Below, one piece after another: positions 10,534 to 22,480 of a stretch of 64,000 bases of DNA. The stretch is from Ailanthus altissimus. Lineage: Eukaryota > Streptophyta > Magnoliopsida > Sapindales > Simaroubaceae. The notes under the pieces were generated by a model. The model was not told the DNA's origin and searched no databases. It saw only the letters and a list, made by a program, of their open reading frames with translations. The stretch is from contig OX327690.1 in NCBI GenBank assembly GCA_946807835.1, positions 17,146,501 to 17,210,500 on the forward strand, given 5' to 3'. Made by a program: the position numbers and the translations under genes. Position 1 is the first letter of the stretch. Each line of letters starts with the position of its first letter.

Positions 10534-12833
10534 TATGAGTGATTTTAAACCTAAGGTGCATGCATGTGGATTTGTGTCTATCATTGAAATATAGCATATG
10601 TATAATATATATACATACGTAGCAGATGAGCAGAATACAAATTTCATAATGATAAACACAAATAAACTTTACATGTTATCTCATAAATATAAAATACTTC
10701 AAGATTGAAAAATAGTACCTTGTCAAGCCTTTAGTATATAGTCGAATCGAAGTAACCGCCTTGAAGCAACCCGTTCACAATTCTAGTTCTTCAATACTGT
10801 AGACTTGGGAAAGCTAAAATAACAGCTTTTTCAGCAAATGATTCAACTCTTGAATTCTTGTTTTTACCTTCTAGTATGGGTGACCAAAATGAAAGAGAAA
10901 ATGGAGAGAATATATTTTTACTCTCAACACTTAAGAGAATTTTCTAACACTTACCATTTCAAAATTCTCTCTACCATTCACACTAATCCCTTAGCCTAAT
11001 TTTTACTTAATCAATTGGGCAACATATTACTCTTTCATTTGTTTATTATTTTCTTTCATTTTCTCACTTAATGTCATTCATTATCTAGCTCAATGTTTGC
11101 CATTAGTGTTTTGTTTATTATTGTTTACAATAAACCAAATGAAAACAAAACAAAATAGAAAATCATTTAAATGAACTTTGCCTTAATCTAGGCCAAATGA
11201 AAAAATATTTTTCCATTATTAAGAAACATCTTAAGGCCTACCATTAACAAATGTCACTCATTTATTCTTATTATATCATTTAATTAATATTAAATAAATA
11301 ATTTAATCATATTAAATCATAGTAGAAACACATGATAATTTAAATAAAAAATTAATTGTTTGATTTCAATATAAATAATAATATCATATATTATTATTAT
11401 TATTATTTTATTCAATAAATATTTTAATGAATAAAATAATAATATTATTTGTCCAACAAATAAGGTTATTTTGGTAATTTCTAAATCAAACAATAATTGA
11501 CCCACATGTGCCATGTGCCATGTGTCAACATCCCATTGGTCAACAACTAATTATTAACTAATTGATGTATTTAACTCTTAAGTTTTGACACGTGCATGAA
11601 TGGAGGGAGACTAAAGTAAATGTCTGGTGTGCTAGAATTTTCTAAATCAAACTATTCAATCTGGTACACTACCCCAATACACAACGAGTACACATTATAT
11701 TGTAGGACTCTCTAGGTCCACTCTCGATTTGTCAAACAAAATTATTCTATGAATCCGAGATCGATGCCCCATGCACATGTCACGAATATTACAAATTAGT
11801 GCAGTAGACCATACAAGTTGAAGTCATAGTGTATACATATAATCATTCCGCCCATCATATCCTAGAAGAGTAGGGATATAGATCACTACCGTCAAATCCC
11901 TATGTGCTCATCCGTGAACTTATCTGCAGATACGTATCTTGATAAACAATAAATACAAACACTTTTACAATATTGTTTAACCCTATAGGAAACTCTTTTC
12001 CTGGGTTTGTTGCTAATGGCCATAAGACGTTCTAAGATACAGTCTCTGAGCATCCAGATATATAACTCATCCATGTGAGCTAACGGATTTCATATCTGTA
12101 GACACTGGACTCTATAAGCATCGAACCATACACAATGACACCTAGCGGTTATACCATAAAAGGTCTATGACATGCTTGAAACCAAAGGATGATGGATCAC
12201 TTATAAGCCCACTATGGTACTCAGGTCAAAGGACCACGTATACTACTCAACTCCAGAGGACCTTCTATTGATGGCTTCATGGGATGTCTATTGGGGTCTT
12301 CGTTGAGTTTGTTCAGTATTCAATCTTTACTGAACACCTATATGCTATACAAACTTCCAATAAGTCCATGGTTAGCTAAGAACAACCATCTAGGTATAGT
12401 ATACACTGATCTATGTAAAAGGATTCCACCGATAGACCTGCATCGGTGAATTAAGACCAAAAACATATAATTTTAGAATATACCATAACATTTCTTAGCA
12501 CCTATTATAACTCTTGTAACTATGTTATTACTAATGTATTTTCAGGTCTTTGAACCATCACAAACAAGATTCTAACTCTTAGACTTCACTGATCAATATA
12601 ACATGTTAATTCTTTAGTATTTATAATTTTCAGTGATGTTAACTCTTAGCATTAATCTAAACTTATTTAGACCAACTCTGAACTCTTTTAGATCATATAA
12701 TATTTATAGCGTCACAAGTATTGAACCATTTAATAATAGTAATTAAAGATTTAACAAATAATGAACTGTATAAATATTATAAAATAAAATATTCATACAA
12801 CAATGTGATGGCATGTAAACACAATTCCCAACA
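10534..12833 (-). repeat. TE-B 3' LTR (2.3 kb)
   Basis: On the minus strand it starts TGTTGGGAATTG at 12833, directly after a purine tract (AGCAAGTAGGAGTT), and ends AAATCACTCATA at 10534. The same end in TE-D reads CACTCACA, so the final dinucleotide is a mutated CA. The core is shared with the other Angela-like LTRs. The small frames 10456-10659, 11317-11514 and 11892-12074 lie in it and are not genes. Confidence 0.87.
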
Positions 12834-15800
12834 AACTCCTACTTGCTCTAGTGTCATTCATAGTGGTATCTTATACCCATAGACTTCACTTGTTTCTCAA
12901 ACACCTTTGGAGTTAAGGCTTTAGTCAGTGGGTACACTACATTATTTATAGAGTCAACTCTACAAATTATTACATCTCCCATAACTAAGATTTCTCTAAT
13001 TATATGGTATTTCCTCTCCACATGCTTAGATCTCTGGTGCGCTCTTGGCTTTTTTACTTATGCAATGGCTCCGTTGTTGTTGCAGAATAATAGGATAGGA
13101 TCTATCAATCTTGGGACAATCCCGAGCTTAGCGACAAACGTTTGTATCCATACTGCTTCATTTGCTGCCTCAAAGGATGCAATGTATTCTGCTTCAGTTA
13201 TTGAATCAGCTGTGGATCCCTGTTTGGTGCTTTTCTAACTCACTACAGCACCGTTGAGGATAAATACATATCTAGATATAGACTTTCTATTATCTAGATC
13301 AGACTAAAAGTCTAAATTTGTATATCCCCTAACCTACAAACCACTTTCTCTATAAATGAAAAACTTATCATTTGTACCCTTAAGGTATTTAAGGACATGT
13401 TTGACTGCCATTCAATGGCTGTCACCTGGATTGGATTGATATCGGCTAGTAACATACATCAGGCTACCTATAGCTGATGCATATGGCATCTTAGGCATTC
13501 TAACTCTTTCATTTTCTATCTGAGAAAATATTCTCCTCGAAAGATGAATGCCATGTCTGAAAGGTACATTAGCAGTCTTACAGTTAGTAAATTTATACCT
13601 TTCTAGGACATTATCAATGTATGATGGTTGGAAGAGTCCTATCAGCTTCCTATGTCTATCTCTATAAAACTTTATATCCAGTATATAAGAAGCCTCTCCC
13701 AAGTCTTTCATAGAGAAGTTTTTATTTAGATAATTCTTGACTAATTATAACAGACCGATATCATTCCCAATGACCAGTATGCTATCTATGTAGAGAATTA
13801 AAAAGACAACCATGCTCCCATTGACCTTTTTATACACACATGATTTCTCATCGTTTTTTATGAAACCATATTCTTTGATTACCTCATCAAAATGAAGGTT
13901 CCAACTCCGGGAAGCCTGTTTTAGCCCATAAATGAACTTCTTCAGTTTGCACACTAGAACTGTGGATTGGCTGGATGCAAAACCTTCAGGCTGCTCCATG
14001 TATATCTCTTCCTCAAGATATCCATTCAAGAATACCATCTTTATATCCACTGCCATATCTTATAGTCATAATATACAATAATAGCCAATAAAATTCGTAT
14101 TAACTTCAACACCGCTACTGGTGCAAAGGTTTTCTCATAATCGATCCCAGATCGTTAAGAATAACCTTTTGCAACTAGTCGGGCTTTGAAGGTCTCTACC
14201 TTTCCATCGGGCCTACGCGTTCACTTGTAAATCCATTTACAACCGATAGAAACTATTCCTTCAGGAAGCTCAACCAAGTCCCATACTTGATTGTGATGAA
14301 TTGAGTCAATTTTGAATTTTATGGCTTATTGCCACTTTTCTAAGTCAATGTCTAACATCGCATCCTTATAGCTTAAATGACCATTTTCTTTCATTAAGAA
14401 AACTCCAAGGTTACTTTCAAGCATCTAACCATAGCTAGTAGGTGGCCTGGACATCCTTTCAAACCTACGTGGAGGGTGTGTTAAAGGTATTCCACTCAAC
14501 TGATTTTGAGGTTCCATCTCGGTTTCATATTCGTTATGATTGGCTTCATCAAGAACAATCTTTTTATAACCTCCACGATCCATGAGAAACTCTTTCTCAA
14601 AGAAAGTGGCATAACGAGAAACAAACACATTTTGCTCCTCGAGATCATAGAATTGGTATCCCATTAAATTCTTGGGATACCCAATGAACCGGTACTTTTA
14701 CCCCTTGGGTGCAAGTTTATCTTGGTGTGTAACTTTTACATAAGTAGGACAACCCCAAATCTTAAAATATTTAAGACTTGGTTTCTTTTCATTCAACATC
14801 TCATGTAAAGTGGTTAGAACAGATTTAGATGAAACTCTGTTCAATATATGAGCAACAATTTCCAGAGCATAACCTCAAATATATTCAGGTAGATCGGTGA
14901 AGCTCATCATTAATCAGACCATATCCAATAAAGTCTTATTCTTCCTCTCTACACACCACAGTGTTGTGGAGTACATGGAGGACTATACTGAGCTAGAATC
15001 TCATTCTCCTTTAAATAATCAGAGAATTCACTACTCATGTACTCACTGCCTCGATCTGATCAAAGGCATTTGACATGCATCCCAGTTTGTTTCTCTACCT
15101 CAAGTCTGAACTCTTTAAACTTTTCAAAGGTTTCTGACTTGTGTTTCATAAGAAACACATACCCGTATCATGATAAATCATCGCTAAAGGTAATAAAGAA
15201 TCGAAATCCACCCATTGTAGTGTGATTCATTAGACTGCATGCATCACTGTGTATTATTTTTAATAAATCAGTGGCACGATGTCTAACACTAGTGAATGAA
15301 GATTTAGTCATTTTTCCTTGAATACAAGATTCACAAACTAGGTAAGGTTCTATGGTCAGATCAGGTATCCGACTATCTTTAACAAGACGGGTTAGGCGTC
15401 TCACACCTATATAACCCAATCTTATGTGCCACAATTTAGTATCATTTAAAACTTGTGCACTATTACTAGTGCTACCTTGTACATTCATGACATTTCTTGT
15501 TGTATCCAAAATATAATGCCTATTGATTAACTAACACTCAGCTAATAAAATATCATACATATCACATAAATATAAAAAGCGATTCTTAATATACATATGA
15601 TACCCTTCACTGTCACATACAAGAAGAGAGATAATCTGTTTGATCATAACAGACACAAAATTATAGTTATGAAGTACAACAGTTTTATTATAAGGGAGAA
15701 TCAAATCATAATGTTGATAAGAACCCAAGCCCTAACTCCCCTCAAAAGCTAGCTCAAGAGTGAAGGGTTGGCCCTGGCCTTATAACCTAGCCTAGGAGAC

Positions 15801-16395
15801 ACTCCGCAACCGATGTGGGACGCATCATCCCTACCCCCTTGAGACCCGACCGCCTCGGTCGGCGATCCGTCGAACCCCAATGGACACCGGCGGAATAGCA
15901 GAGTGGTGGCTCTGATACCAAATGATAAGAACCCAAGCCCTAACTCCCCTCAAAAGCTAGCTCAAGAGTGAAGGGTTGGCCCTGGCCTTATAACCCAGCC
16001 TAGGAGACACTCCACAACCGATGTGGGACGCATCATCCCCACCCCCTTGAGACCCGACCGCCTCGGTCGGCGATCCGTCGAACCCCAACGGACACCGGCG
16101 AAATAGTAGAGTGGTGGCTCTGATACCAAATGATAAGAACCCAAGCCCTAACTCCCCTCAAAAGCTAGCTCAAGAGTGAAGGGTTGGCCCTGGCCTTATA
16201 ACCTAGCCTAGGAGACACTCCGCAACCGATGTGGGACGCATCAAATGTCCTACAGTCTCAACCTGTAAAATATCACCATTTCCTACTTGAAGTTGTACCT
16301 CTCCCGGTTGTAGCAATCTAACTTTCTTCAGACCCTATAATATATTGCAGATGTAAAAATGACTTACGGTATCTAATACCCAGCCAATACTTGCA
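12834..16395 (-). pseudogene. TE-B pol remnant: integrase, reverse transcriptase, RNase H
   Basis: From right to left: protease/gag-side tail (VLDTVSH, LLQPGEVQLQVGNGD), pre-integrase HHCC zone (LWHIRLGYIGVRRL, then CESCIQGKMTKSSF, in 15168-15509), integrase core start, connection region (14425-14664), RT (13745-14056 and 13412-13711), and RNase H (EAEYIASFEAANEAVWIQ near 13200), ending SMGIRYHYE near 12850. The RT active-site motif reads YIDSILVIGND, where Copia elements have YVDD, so a catalytic Asp is replaced by Ser. Stops, shifts and the TRIM insertion at 15715 break the frame. Domain order integrase-RT-RNase H defines Copia. Confidence 0.87.
15715..16243 (-). mobile_element. TRIM retrotransposon in tandem array: LTR-internal-LTR-internal-LTR
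   Basis: Three 113-bp LTRs (15715-15827, 15923-16035, 16131-16243) alternate with two 95-bp internal segments (15828-15922, 16036-16130). On the minus strand each LTR starts TGATGCGTCCCACATCGG and ends GGGTTCTTATCA. The next bases contain TGGTATCAGAGCC, an intact primer-binding site for initiator tRNA-Met, and the internal segment ends in a purine tract (AAGGGGGT). The array is flanked by perfect TSD AATGT (15710-15714, 16244-16248). LTR1 and LTR3 are identical by eye; LTR2 has two changes. There is no coding capacity, as in TRIM/SMART elements, which depend on enzymes from autonomous elements. The host gene fragment is far more decayed, so this insertion is recent. The 60-codon frame inside it is spurious. 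Confidence 0.92.
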
Positions 16396-17183
16396 TATCT
16401 GTATAGATCTATATGAGTTGACGGATTTCATATCTATACACACCAAACTCTATAAGCATGGACCATACCCAGTGACACCCAGTGGTTATACTATAAATGG
16501 TTTGTGACATACGTGGAACCAAAGTATGATGGGTCACTTACAAGCCCACCATGGTACTTAGGTCAAAGGACTACGCATATTACTCAACTCGAGAAGACCT
16601 TCTATTGACGGCTTCATGGATGTCTATTAGGGTCCTTATTGAGTCTGTTCAGTATTCAGTCCTTACTGAACACTTGTATGCCATACGAATTTACAGTAAG
16701 TTCATAGTTAGCTAAGAACAATCATCTAGACCATCTAGGTATAGTATACACTGGTCTATGTAAAAAGATTCCACCGATAGACTTGCATCGGTGAATTAAG
16801 ACCAAGAACATATAATTTTAGAATAAATTTGCATAATAACATTTCTTAACACCTATTGCAACTCTTGCAATTATGTTATTACTAATGTATTCTTAGATTT
16901 TTGTACCGTCACAAACAAGATTCTAACTTTAGACTTCACTGATCAATATAACATGCTAACTCTTTAGCATTTATAGTTTTTACTGATGTTAACTCTTAGC
17001 ATTGATCTAAACTTCTTTAGACCAAATATGAACCCTTTCAAACTATATAATATCTGTAGCGTTATAAGCATTGAACCATTTAATAATAGTAATTAGTAAT
17101 TTAACAAGTAATGAACTGTATAAATATTATAAAATAAAATATTCATACAATAATGAGATGGCACATGAGCATAAATTCCAACA
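16396..17183 (-). repeat. TE-B 5' LTR remnant (proximal part only)
   Basis: It starts TGTTGGAATTTATGCTCATG on the minus strand at 17183 and matches TE-B's 3' LTR down to about 12075. It stops near 16396, where LTR sequence (GTTGACGGATTTCATATC side) joins internal protease sequence. The break is the footprint of a deletion of several kb. Confidence 0.8.
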
Positions 17184-17393
17184 CCTCCGACTTGAGTGCT
17201 ACGGTAAACTTGTGAGTGATCTACCATATTTTGGTTTCATGCATGTCAGAGACCTTTCATGGCTAATCGCTGGGTATCGCTAGGTATTGTTCGATGCTCA
17301 TAGAGTCTGGTGTACGTAAACATAGGATCTGTCAGGTCACATATTGAGTTGTATATCCAAATGCTTCGAGACTGTATCTTAGAAAGTCTTATG
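17184..17393 (+). repeat. TE-A 3' LTR, second segment
   Basis: It continues the TE-A 3' LTR between TE-B and TE-C and matches 5834-6043 of the 5' LTR. It begins with TE-B's right TSD (CCTCC) and ends with TE-C's left TSD TTATG (17389-17393). Confidence 0.83.
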
Positions 17394-20300
17394 TGTTAGA
17401 GTTAGTACTTACGTGCCATTTCAATACTGTATAAATATTAAATTATTTAATATTTATACAGTAAATATTTTGTATAATCATTAATACAATATAAATACAT
17501 GGTACAATGCTTGTTACGTTATAGATATTGTATAATCTGAAGGAGTTCAGATCTAGTTTAAATAAGTTTAGACCAGTGCTAAGAATTAGTAGAGCTGAGA
17601 GTTATAAATTCTAACAGTTAGCATTGCTAAGAGTTAATAGGTTATAAGAGTCAGTTAGATCCAAAATGTTAGATCCTTCTCTGTAATAAGACAAAGACCT
17701 GAGTGTATATCAATAATGACATGGTTGCAAGGAGTTGCAATAGGTGCTAAGAGATGTCATTATGCAAGTATGTCCTCAAACACTATTTTTCTGATTTGTT
17801 TCACTGATACAGGTCTATCGATAGATCTCTTTTTATAAGGATCAGTGTATGCTATATCTATATGGCATAGATGGTTGTTCTTAGCGACTATGGGCTTACC
17901 TGAAGCTCATATATGCATACGGGTGCTCAGTAAGAACTGAATACTGAACATACTCATAAGGATGCCAATAAACATCCTATAAAGTCGTCAATGGTAAGTC
18001 CTCTTGAGTTGAGTAGTATATGTGGTCCTTTAACCTGAGTGACACGATGGGCTTATAAGTGATCCGCCATACTTTGATTCCACACATGTCACAGACTTTT
18101 CATGGTGTGATCACTAGGTGTCGCTGGGTATGGTCCAATGCTTATGGAGTCCGGTGTGTATAGATATAGGATCCGTTAGCTCTTATAGGGGAGTAGTAGA
18201 TCCAGATACTCTGAGATTGTATTTCAAAAAATATCGTTACCATGAGTACTAACTTGGAAAAGGTGTTTCTCAAAGAGTTGAACAGTATAGCAAAGGTGTT
18301 TGCATACATTATTCTTGAAAATACAAATCTAGAGATAATTTCATAGATGAGCATATAAGGATTTGTAATATTTGTGATTTGTGCGTAAGGCGTCGATCAC
18401 AGACTCATAGAATAGTCTATTTAACAAATTTGGCATGGACCTAAGGAGTTCTGCAATATAAAGTGTACTCGTTGTGCACTAGAGCAGTGCATTAGATTAA
18501 ATTGTTCAATCTAATAATTTTCAGCAGAACTGAATATTTGTTTCAGGAATCCTTGGGATGCACTTGTGTCATGATTTAAGTGTTAGATATATTAATTAGT
18601 TAATAATTGTTGTTGACCAATTAATATTGACACGTAACACATAGTGAGACTTTGGATATATTGACTCAAATGTTAGGTTTGATAAGACCCACGTTGGGTT
18701 AAATAAAGGCTTAAGGGTAATTTTATTTAATTGATTATGTAATTGTTAAATAATCTAAATATTTGTTTTTATTTAATAATTAACATAACATTAGTTAAAA
18801 GTTAACCTTAGCGTAAAGTAAATTAAAATAAAATAAAATAAATATTATATTAAATAAGTTAACTAAATTGTTGAGTTTAATACATGACTTATGAAAGTGA
18901 TTTTATTTCTGTGTAGAAATAAATTAAAAAACTTATAAAGGGCCTTGAATGAATTTATACAAGGGTTGTTATTGATAATGGCCAAACAAATTTCATTTAG
19001 CTTTCAGACTCCAAACATTTTGTAAAATTATTTTTCTTCCTTTTGCTTAATTATTAAATTAATAATATTTAAAATATTTTTCCATTTGTACATGGGAAGA
19101 AGCAAATGGCATGCCATTCATGAATGAAGAGAAATGATGATTCGGCCAAAATGATGAGGAAGAGAGAGAAATTGTTTTCGAGTGTTAAAAATCCATTTTG
19201 TTTCATCTACTTCTTCACTTGTAGTTCGGCCATTTCATTTGGATGAAATAAATGAAAATTGTTTTCATTTCTTTAAAGCCAACATTCGGCCATTTAGTGA
19301 GAAAAAGAGAGAAATATAATCAAAAGAGTTTGGCTTGTTTTATTTGTTCAAAAGTTGAACACTAAGTTCTTCCTCTCCCGTTTCTTTTATTCAAGGTAGG
19401 CCATGTAAATAAATTAGAAGAAAATTGTTTTGTAAATTTAATCAAGAGTTGCTTAAATAAAATAATTGTCCAAATTTAATAAAACAAATAATATAGCTTA
19501 AAAAGTTTAAGTAAGAGATTAAAGAGTTAATTTTACAGTTTAAAAGTTAAATCAGTATTAAAAAATAAATGCTACTGTTCAAGTGACCCAAGTCCATTAT
19601 GTTAGGTCTTAAAACTGTCAACGGGTCTATTTTAGACGATACTCCAGCATAAATTTATTCTAAAGGCTTAACAGGTGATATCTCTTAATTCTGTATTAAT
19701 ATTATTAAAATAGTTTAATTTTATTTATTAGTGTAATTAAATAAAATTTATCGTGTTCATTTTTAGGAAATTAGATTTTCAACTTCCGTTGCGAATTTTT
19801 ATGTATGAGATACATAAATGGTGTATATATTGATGCGATATTTCTATATCTTAAAATTGAGTGTAAGTATACACTATCGTATACAAGTACTAAAGAGACA
19901 AAAGAGTCGGATGTCGAACCCACAAGGATAATTTTTACTTTTTAACCAAGTATTAAAATGATGTCTTTCTAATAATTATTCAGAAAAATAAAAATCTAAG
20001 AATGAACGTAAAAAATATAAAAACAATGATTTGGAAGATAGCAATATAGCGAAAATCTAGGATTAATACTATCCCTCAATATATTTTCTAATAATTAATC
20101 CTCTAATATTTAACTCCCTTAGTTTTTGTTATTGATCAAAATACTAATGCATTCACAAGTCTCTTTCAAGATCATGCAAGTATACCTTAATTTACCAAAT
20201 ATTTATATTCCTATGGTACTTGTAATAAATTAAGATTCATTAAGATAAAGTCTTATTGATCATACATGCCAATTAAGTATATTCATATCCTAAATTAAAA

Positions 20301-21381
20301 CTTATATATGCAACATTGAATGTTACTCTACAATCATGCATCGAATTACATAGGTCTAAATATAATTATTCATCTTTCGAGTTTATCAAAAATATTACCA
20401 ATTTATTAACCATATATTGGCTAGATATATTGAAGCACTAAGAATAAGTAAATTGAATAATAAAGAACTAAGTTTATTAAATATTAAAAATATATGGCAA
20501 TTAAGCGCACATATTGAGTTCAAGTATTAACCCTAGTAAGAAAATTTAGTTCATGACTACAAGAGAACAACAGTAAAAATAATAAGAAATTATAATACAA
20601 TTAATAGCAAGACGATATAAACGTTAAATTTGTCTTGATTGCGCTACCTAAGAAACTCTTAATGCCGAAGAACATCTTGAATCTCTCTCTGTAGTTGCTT
20701 CAATTAAACTCCAATTGCTCTTTAAAATTTGCATTGTGTATTCTTAATGTTCTTGGATTGTTCTTGGGTGCTCTTGGATGATTTTTAAAGTCTGGGGATG
20801 AGTGACCTTTTATATGTACTGATATGAGCTTGAAAATCTCAATTCTCGTCGGATTAGGACTTGCACTACCACTGGGGTGCTACGCTGCTATCGCTGGGGT
20901 GATGAGTGTAAACGGCCTTACCGCTGGAGCAATGAGATTTGGTGCTAGAGCGTTGGTCTGTCGCTGGGGCGATAATTGTTTGACGCCGGGGCGCTGACTG
21001 CGACTTAAACAGGTCGTCTTTTCTAATTTTCTTATTTTGATCACTGTTCCAGCGTTAGGGCAAAAATCCTTGTGGCGCTGGGGCGACAGGTCCATATTTT
21101 GAAAACTTTACATTTTAGTCCTTATTTTTGCTCCTTCTGCATCATTTTTTTAAATTTTGTTTAAGTCCCTATAAATAACAATAAAGCTCATATATAGCCA
21201 TTTATTCTTATAAAATAATAAAATATCAAAATAAAAACATGAGAAAATATATGACAAATATGCCCTTATCATATATATTGTATTTGATGCGTATATATAT
21301 AATTTTTAAATATACACGTCTACCACATGCACACACTCAATAGGTTTAGGTTGTGAATCGGGATAAATCGACACCCCAACA
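17394..21381 (+). repeat. TE-C 5' LTR, split by a Gypsy solo LTR
   Basis: Pieces 17394-19830 and 21272-21381 form one LTR ending ACACCCCAACA. The distal part (from about 18580) is shared with 33990-35391 but not with TE-A or TE-B, so this is a separate LTR subtype. A decayed primer-binding site, TAGTATCATAGT, follows at 21385-21396. Confidence 0.86.
19831..21271 (-). mobile_element. Gypsy-type solo LTR (1441 bp), Tat/Athila-like
   Basis: The plus-strand ends are TGATGCGATA and GCCCTTATCA (TG...CA), flanked by TSD TATAT (19826-19830, 21272-21276). Read on the minus strand, the LTR end contains CCTTGTGGGTTCGAC, close to the CCTCGTGGGATCGAC of the Athila-like element at 60468, so it lies in minus orientation. 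Six versions of CGCTGGGGCGA lie at 20872-21090. The 71-codon minus frame at 20880-21095 only reads through those repeats. No internal region remains, which indicates LTR-LTR recombination. Confidence 0.83.
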
Positions 21382-22480
21382 AAATAGTATCATAGTATTT
21401 TGTGGTGTCAATTAGGTGTATTTGAGAGTAAATTGGTGTTTGAAAGTGTTCTGGGGCTCAGCTGAAGTGTTTTAAGTGTTGAAATTCATGAGTAGAACCG
21501 ATGAGTTGCTGGTACCACAGCGTTGAATGATATGTGCTGTAGTATTAGGGCTAGGTGCCCCGACCCGCAGCGCCAGAGACTTGGCTCCGCGGCACTAGAG
21601 GTAGAGCCTTTAGCTCTGCAGCACTAGAAACTTCGTGCAACGGTGTTGACACCTGGGTACCCTAGTGCAGCAGCACCAAAGGGCGAGTGTCACCACACTG
21701 TAGCCCTGTACCGCAGCGCAGACACTATTCACCTGAACACTACTTTTATTCAATGCTTTTTGAACAGTACTTTTGTATAATAATTCTGGAGCAATCTTTT
21801 GAACAGTGTTTCTACAGTACTTTGGAACAGTACTCTCTCTTAATTAGATTGAATTGTACTCCATGGTCAGATAATATTATACATAATCCATCTTGTCAAT
21901 ATGGTATTAGATAAATCACGTCGATCTTTTTTTAAGATCACTATGGTGTGAGAGACTTAGTCTATTAGACTTGGACTGTGCCGGTTAAACATGAAATGAG
22001 ACAAATATGTGCGAAAATATTGCCCTAGATCGCTATAGTGTGTGGGTAGTATCAGTAGCATATATTTGATCATTGACAAGTTAATCTGGAATACACTTAC
22101 CTTAGATCACTACAATGTGCGGATAAAGTGTATTCAGGATCAGGAGTAAGAGTTGCATGAGATGCAATTGATAAGAGTTATTTACCTGTTGGGTTTACAA
22201 ATGCCTAGATCTCTACAGTGTGTGGCTGGAGAAAATGTCAATAGGGTCTACTTCCCATTGCATAGTTTAAAGAGTTTAAACTATCACTGTCCCTTTTGAG
22301 AGATTATCAGTGTAAAGTAGTGAGAAGACACTTTTAGATGAAAAAATATATATACTATATACCCATGATCTAAAGTGTTATAATTAACGATTAGAAATGT
22401 TCCACTACACATCTCCTATTTTCATCTTATAGAGATAAGATGTTTGTCTTATAGAGATAAGATACTTATCTTATATAGAT
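21382..22480 (+). other. TE-C leader (primer-binding site to gag)
   Basis: Non-coding leader. A GC-rich cluster at 21537-21725 has repeated phrases such as CGCAGCGCCAGAG, CGCGGCACTAGAG and TGCAGCACTAGAA. Four copies of the AGATCGCTACAGTGTGNGG motif follow at 21935-21952, 22027-22044, 22104-22122 and 22207-22225. The 75-codon frame at 21687-21914 falls here and has no recognisable domain. Confidence 0.65.

Larger units (their letters stand above)
10534..17183 (-). mobile_element. TE-B: Copia (Angela/BARE-like) element inside TE-A's 3' LTR
   Basis: Minus-strand order is partial 5' LTR (17183-16396), protease/integrase/RT/RNase H remnant (16395-12834), then a full 3' LTR (12833-10534). The flanks CCTTC (10529-10533) and CCTCC (17184-17188) form a TSD with one mismatch, and TE-A's LTR continues in register on both sides. 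A deletion has removed gag, the leader, the primer-binding site and the distal 5' LTR; the junction is near 16395. A TRIM array sits within pol. No intact frame remains. Confidence 0.86.

Noticed and set aside
15962..16144. 60-codon minus frame in the TRIM array
   Set aside because: It runs across an LTR/internal junction of a non-coding element; no homology recognised.
15715..16243. Regularly spaced direct repeats that could suggest a CRISPR array
   Set aside because: The repeats are 113-bp LTRs with TG/CA ends, primer-binding sites and a TSD. The spacers are near-identical copies of each other, unlike CRISPR spacers.
20880..21095. 71-codon minus frame rich in SPQR-like phrases
   Set aside because: Its pattern comes from repeated CGCTGGGGCGA DNA units inside a solo LTR, not from a protein.
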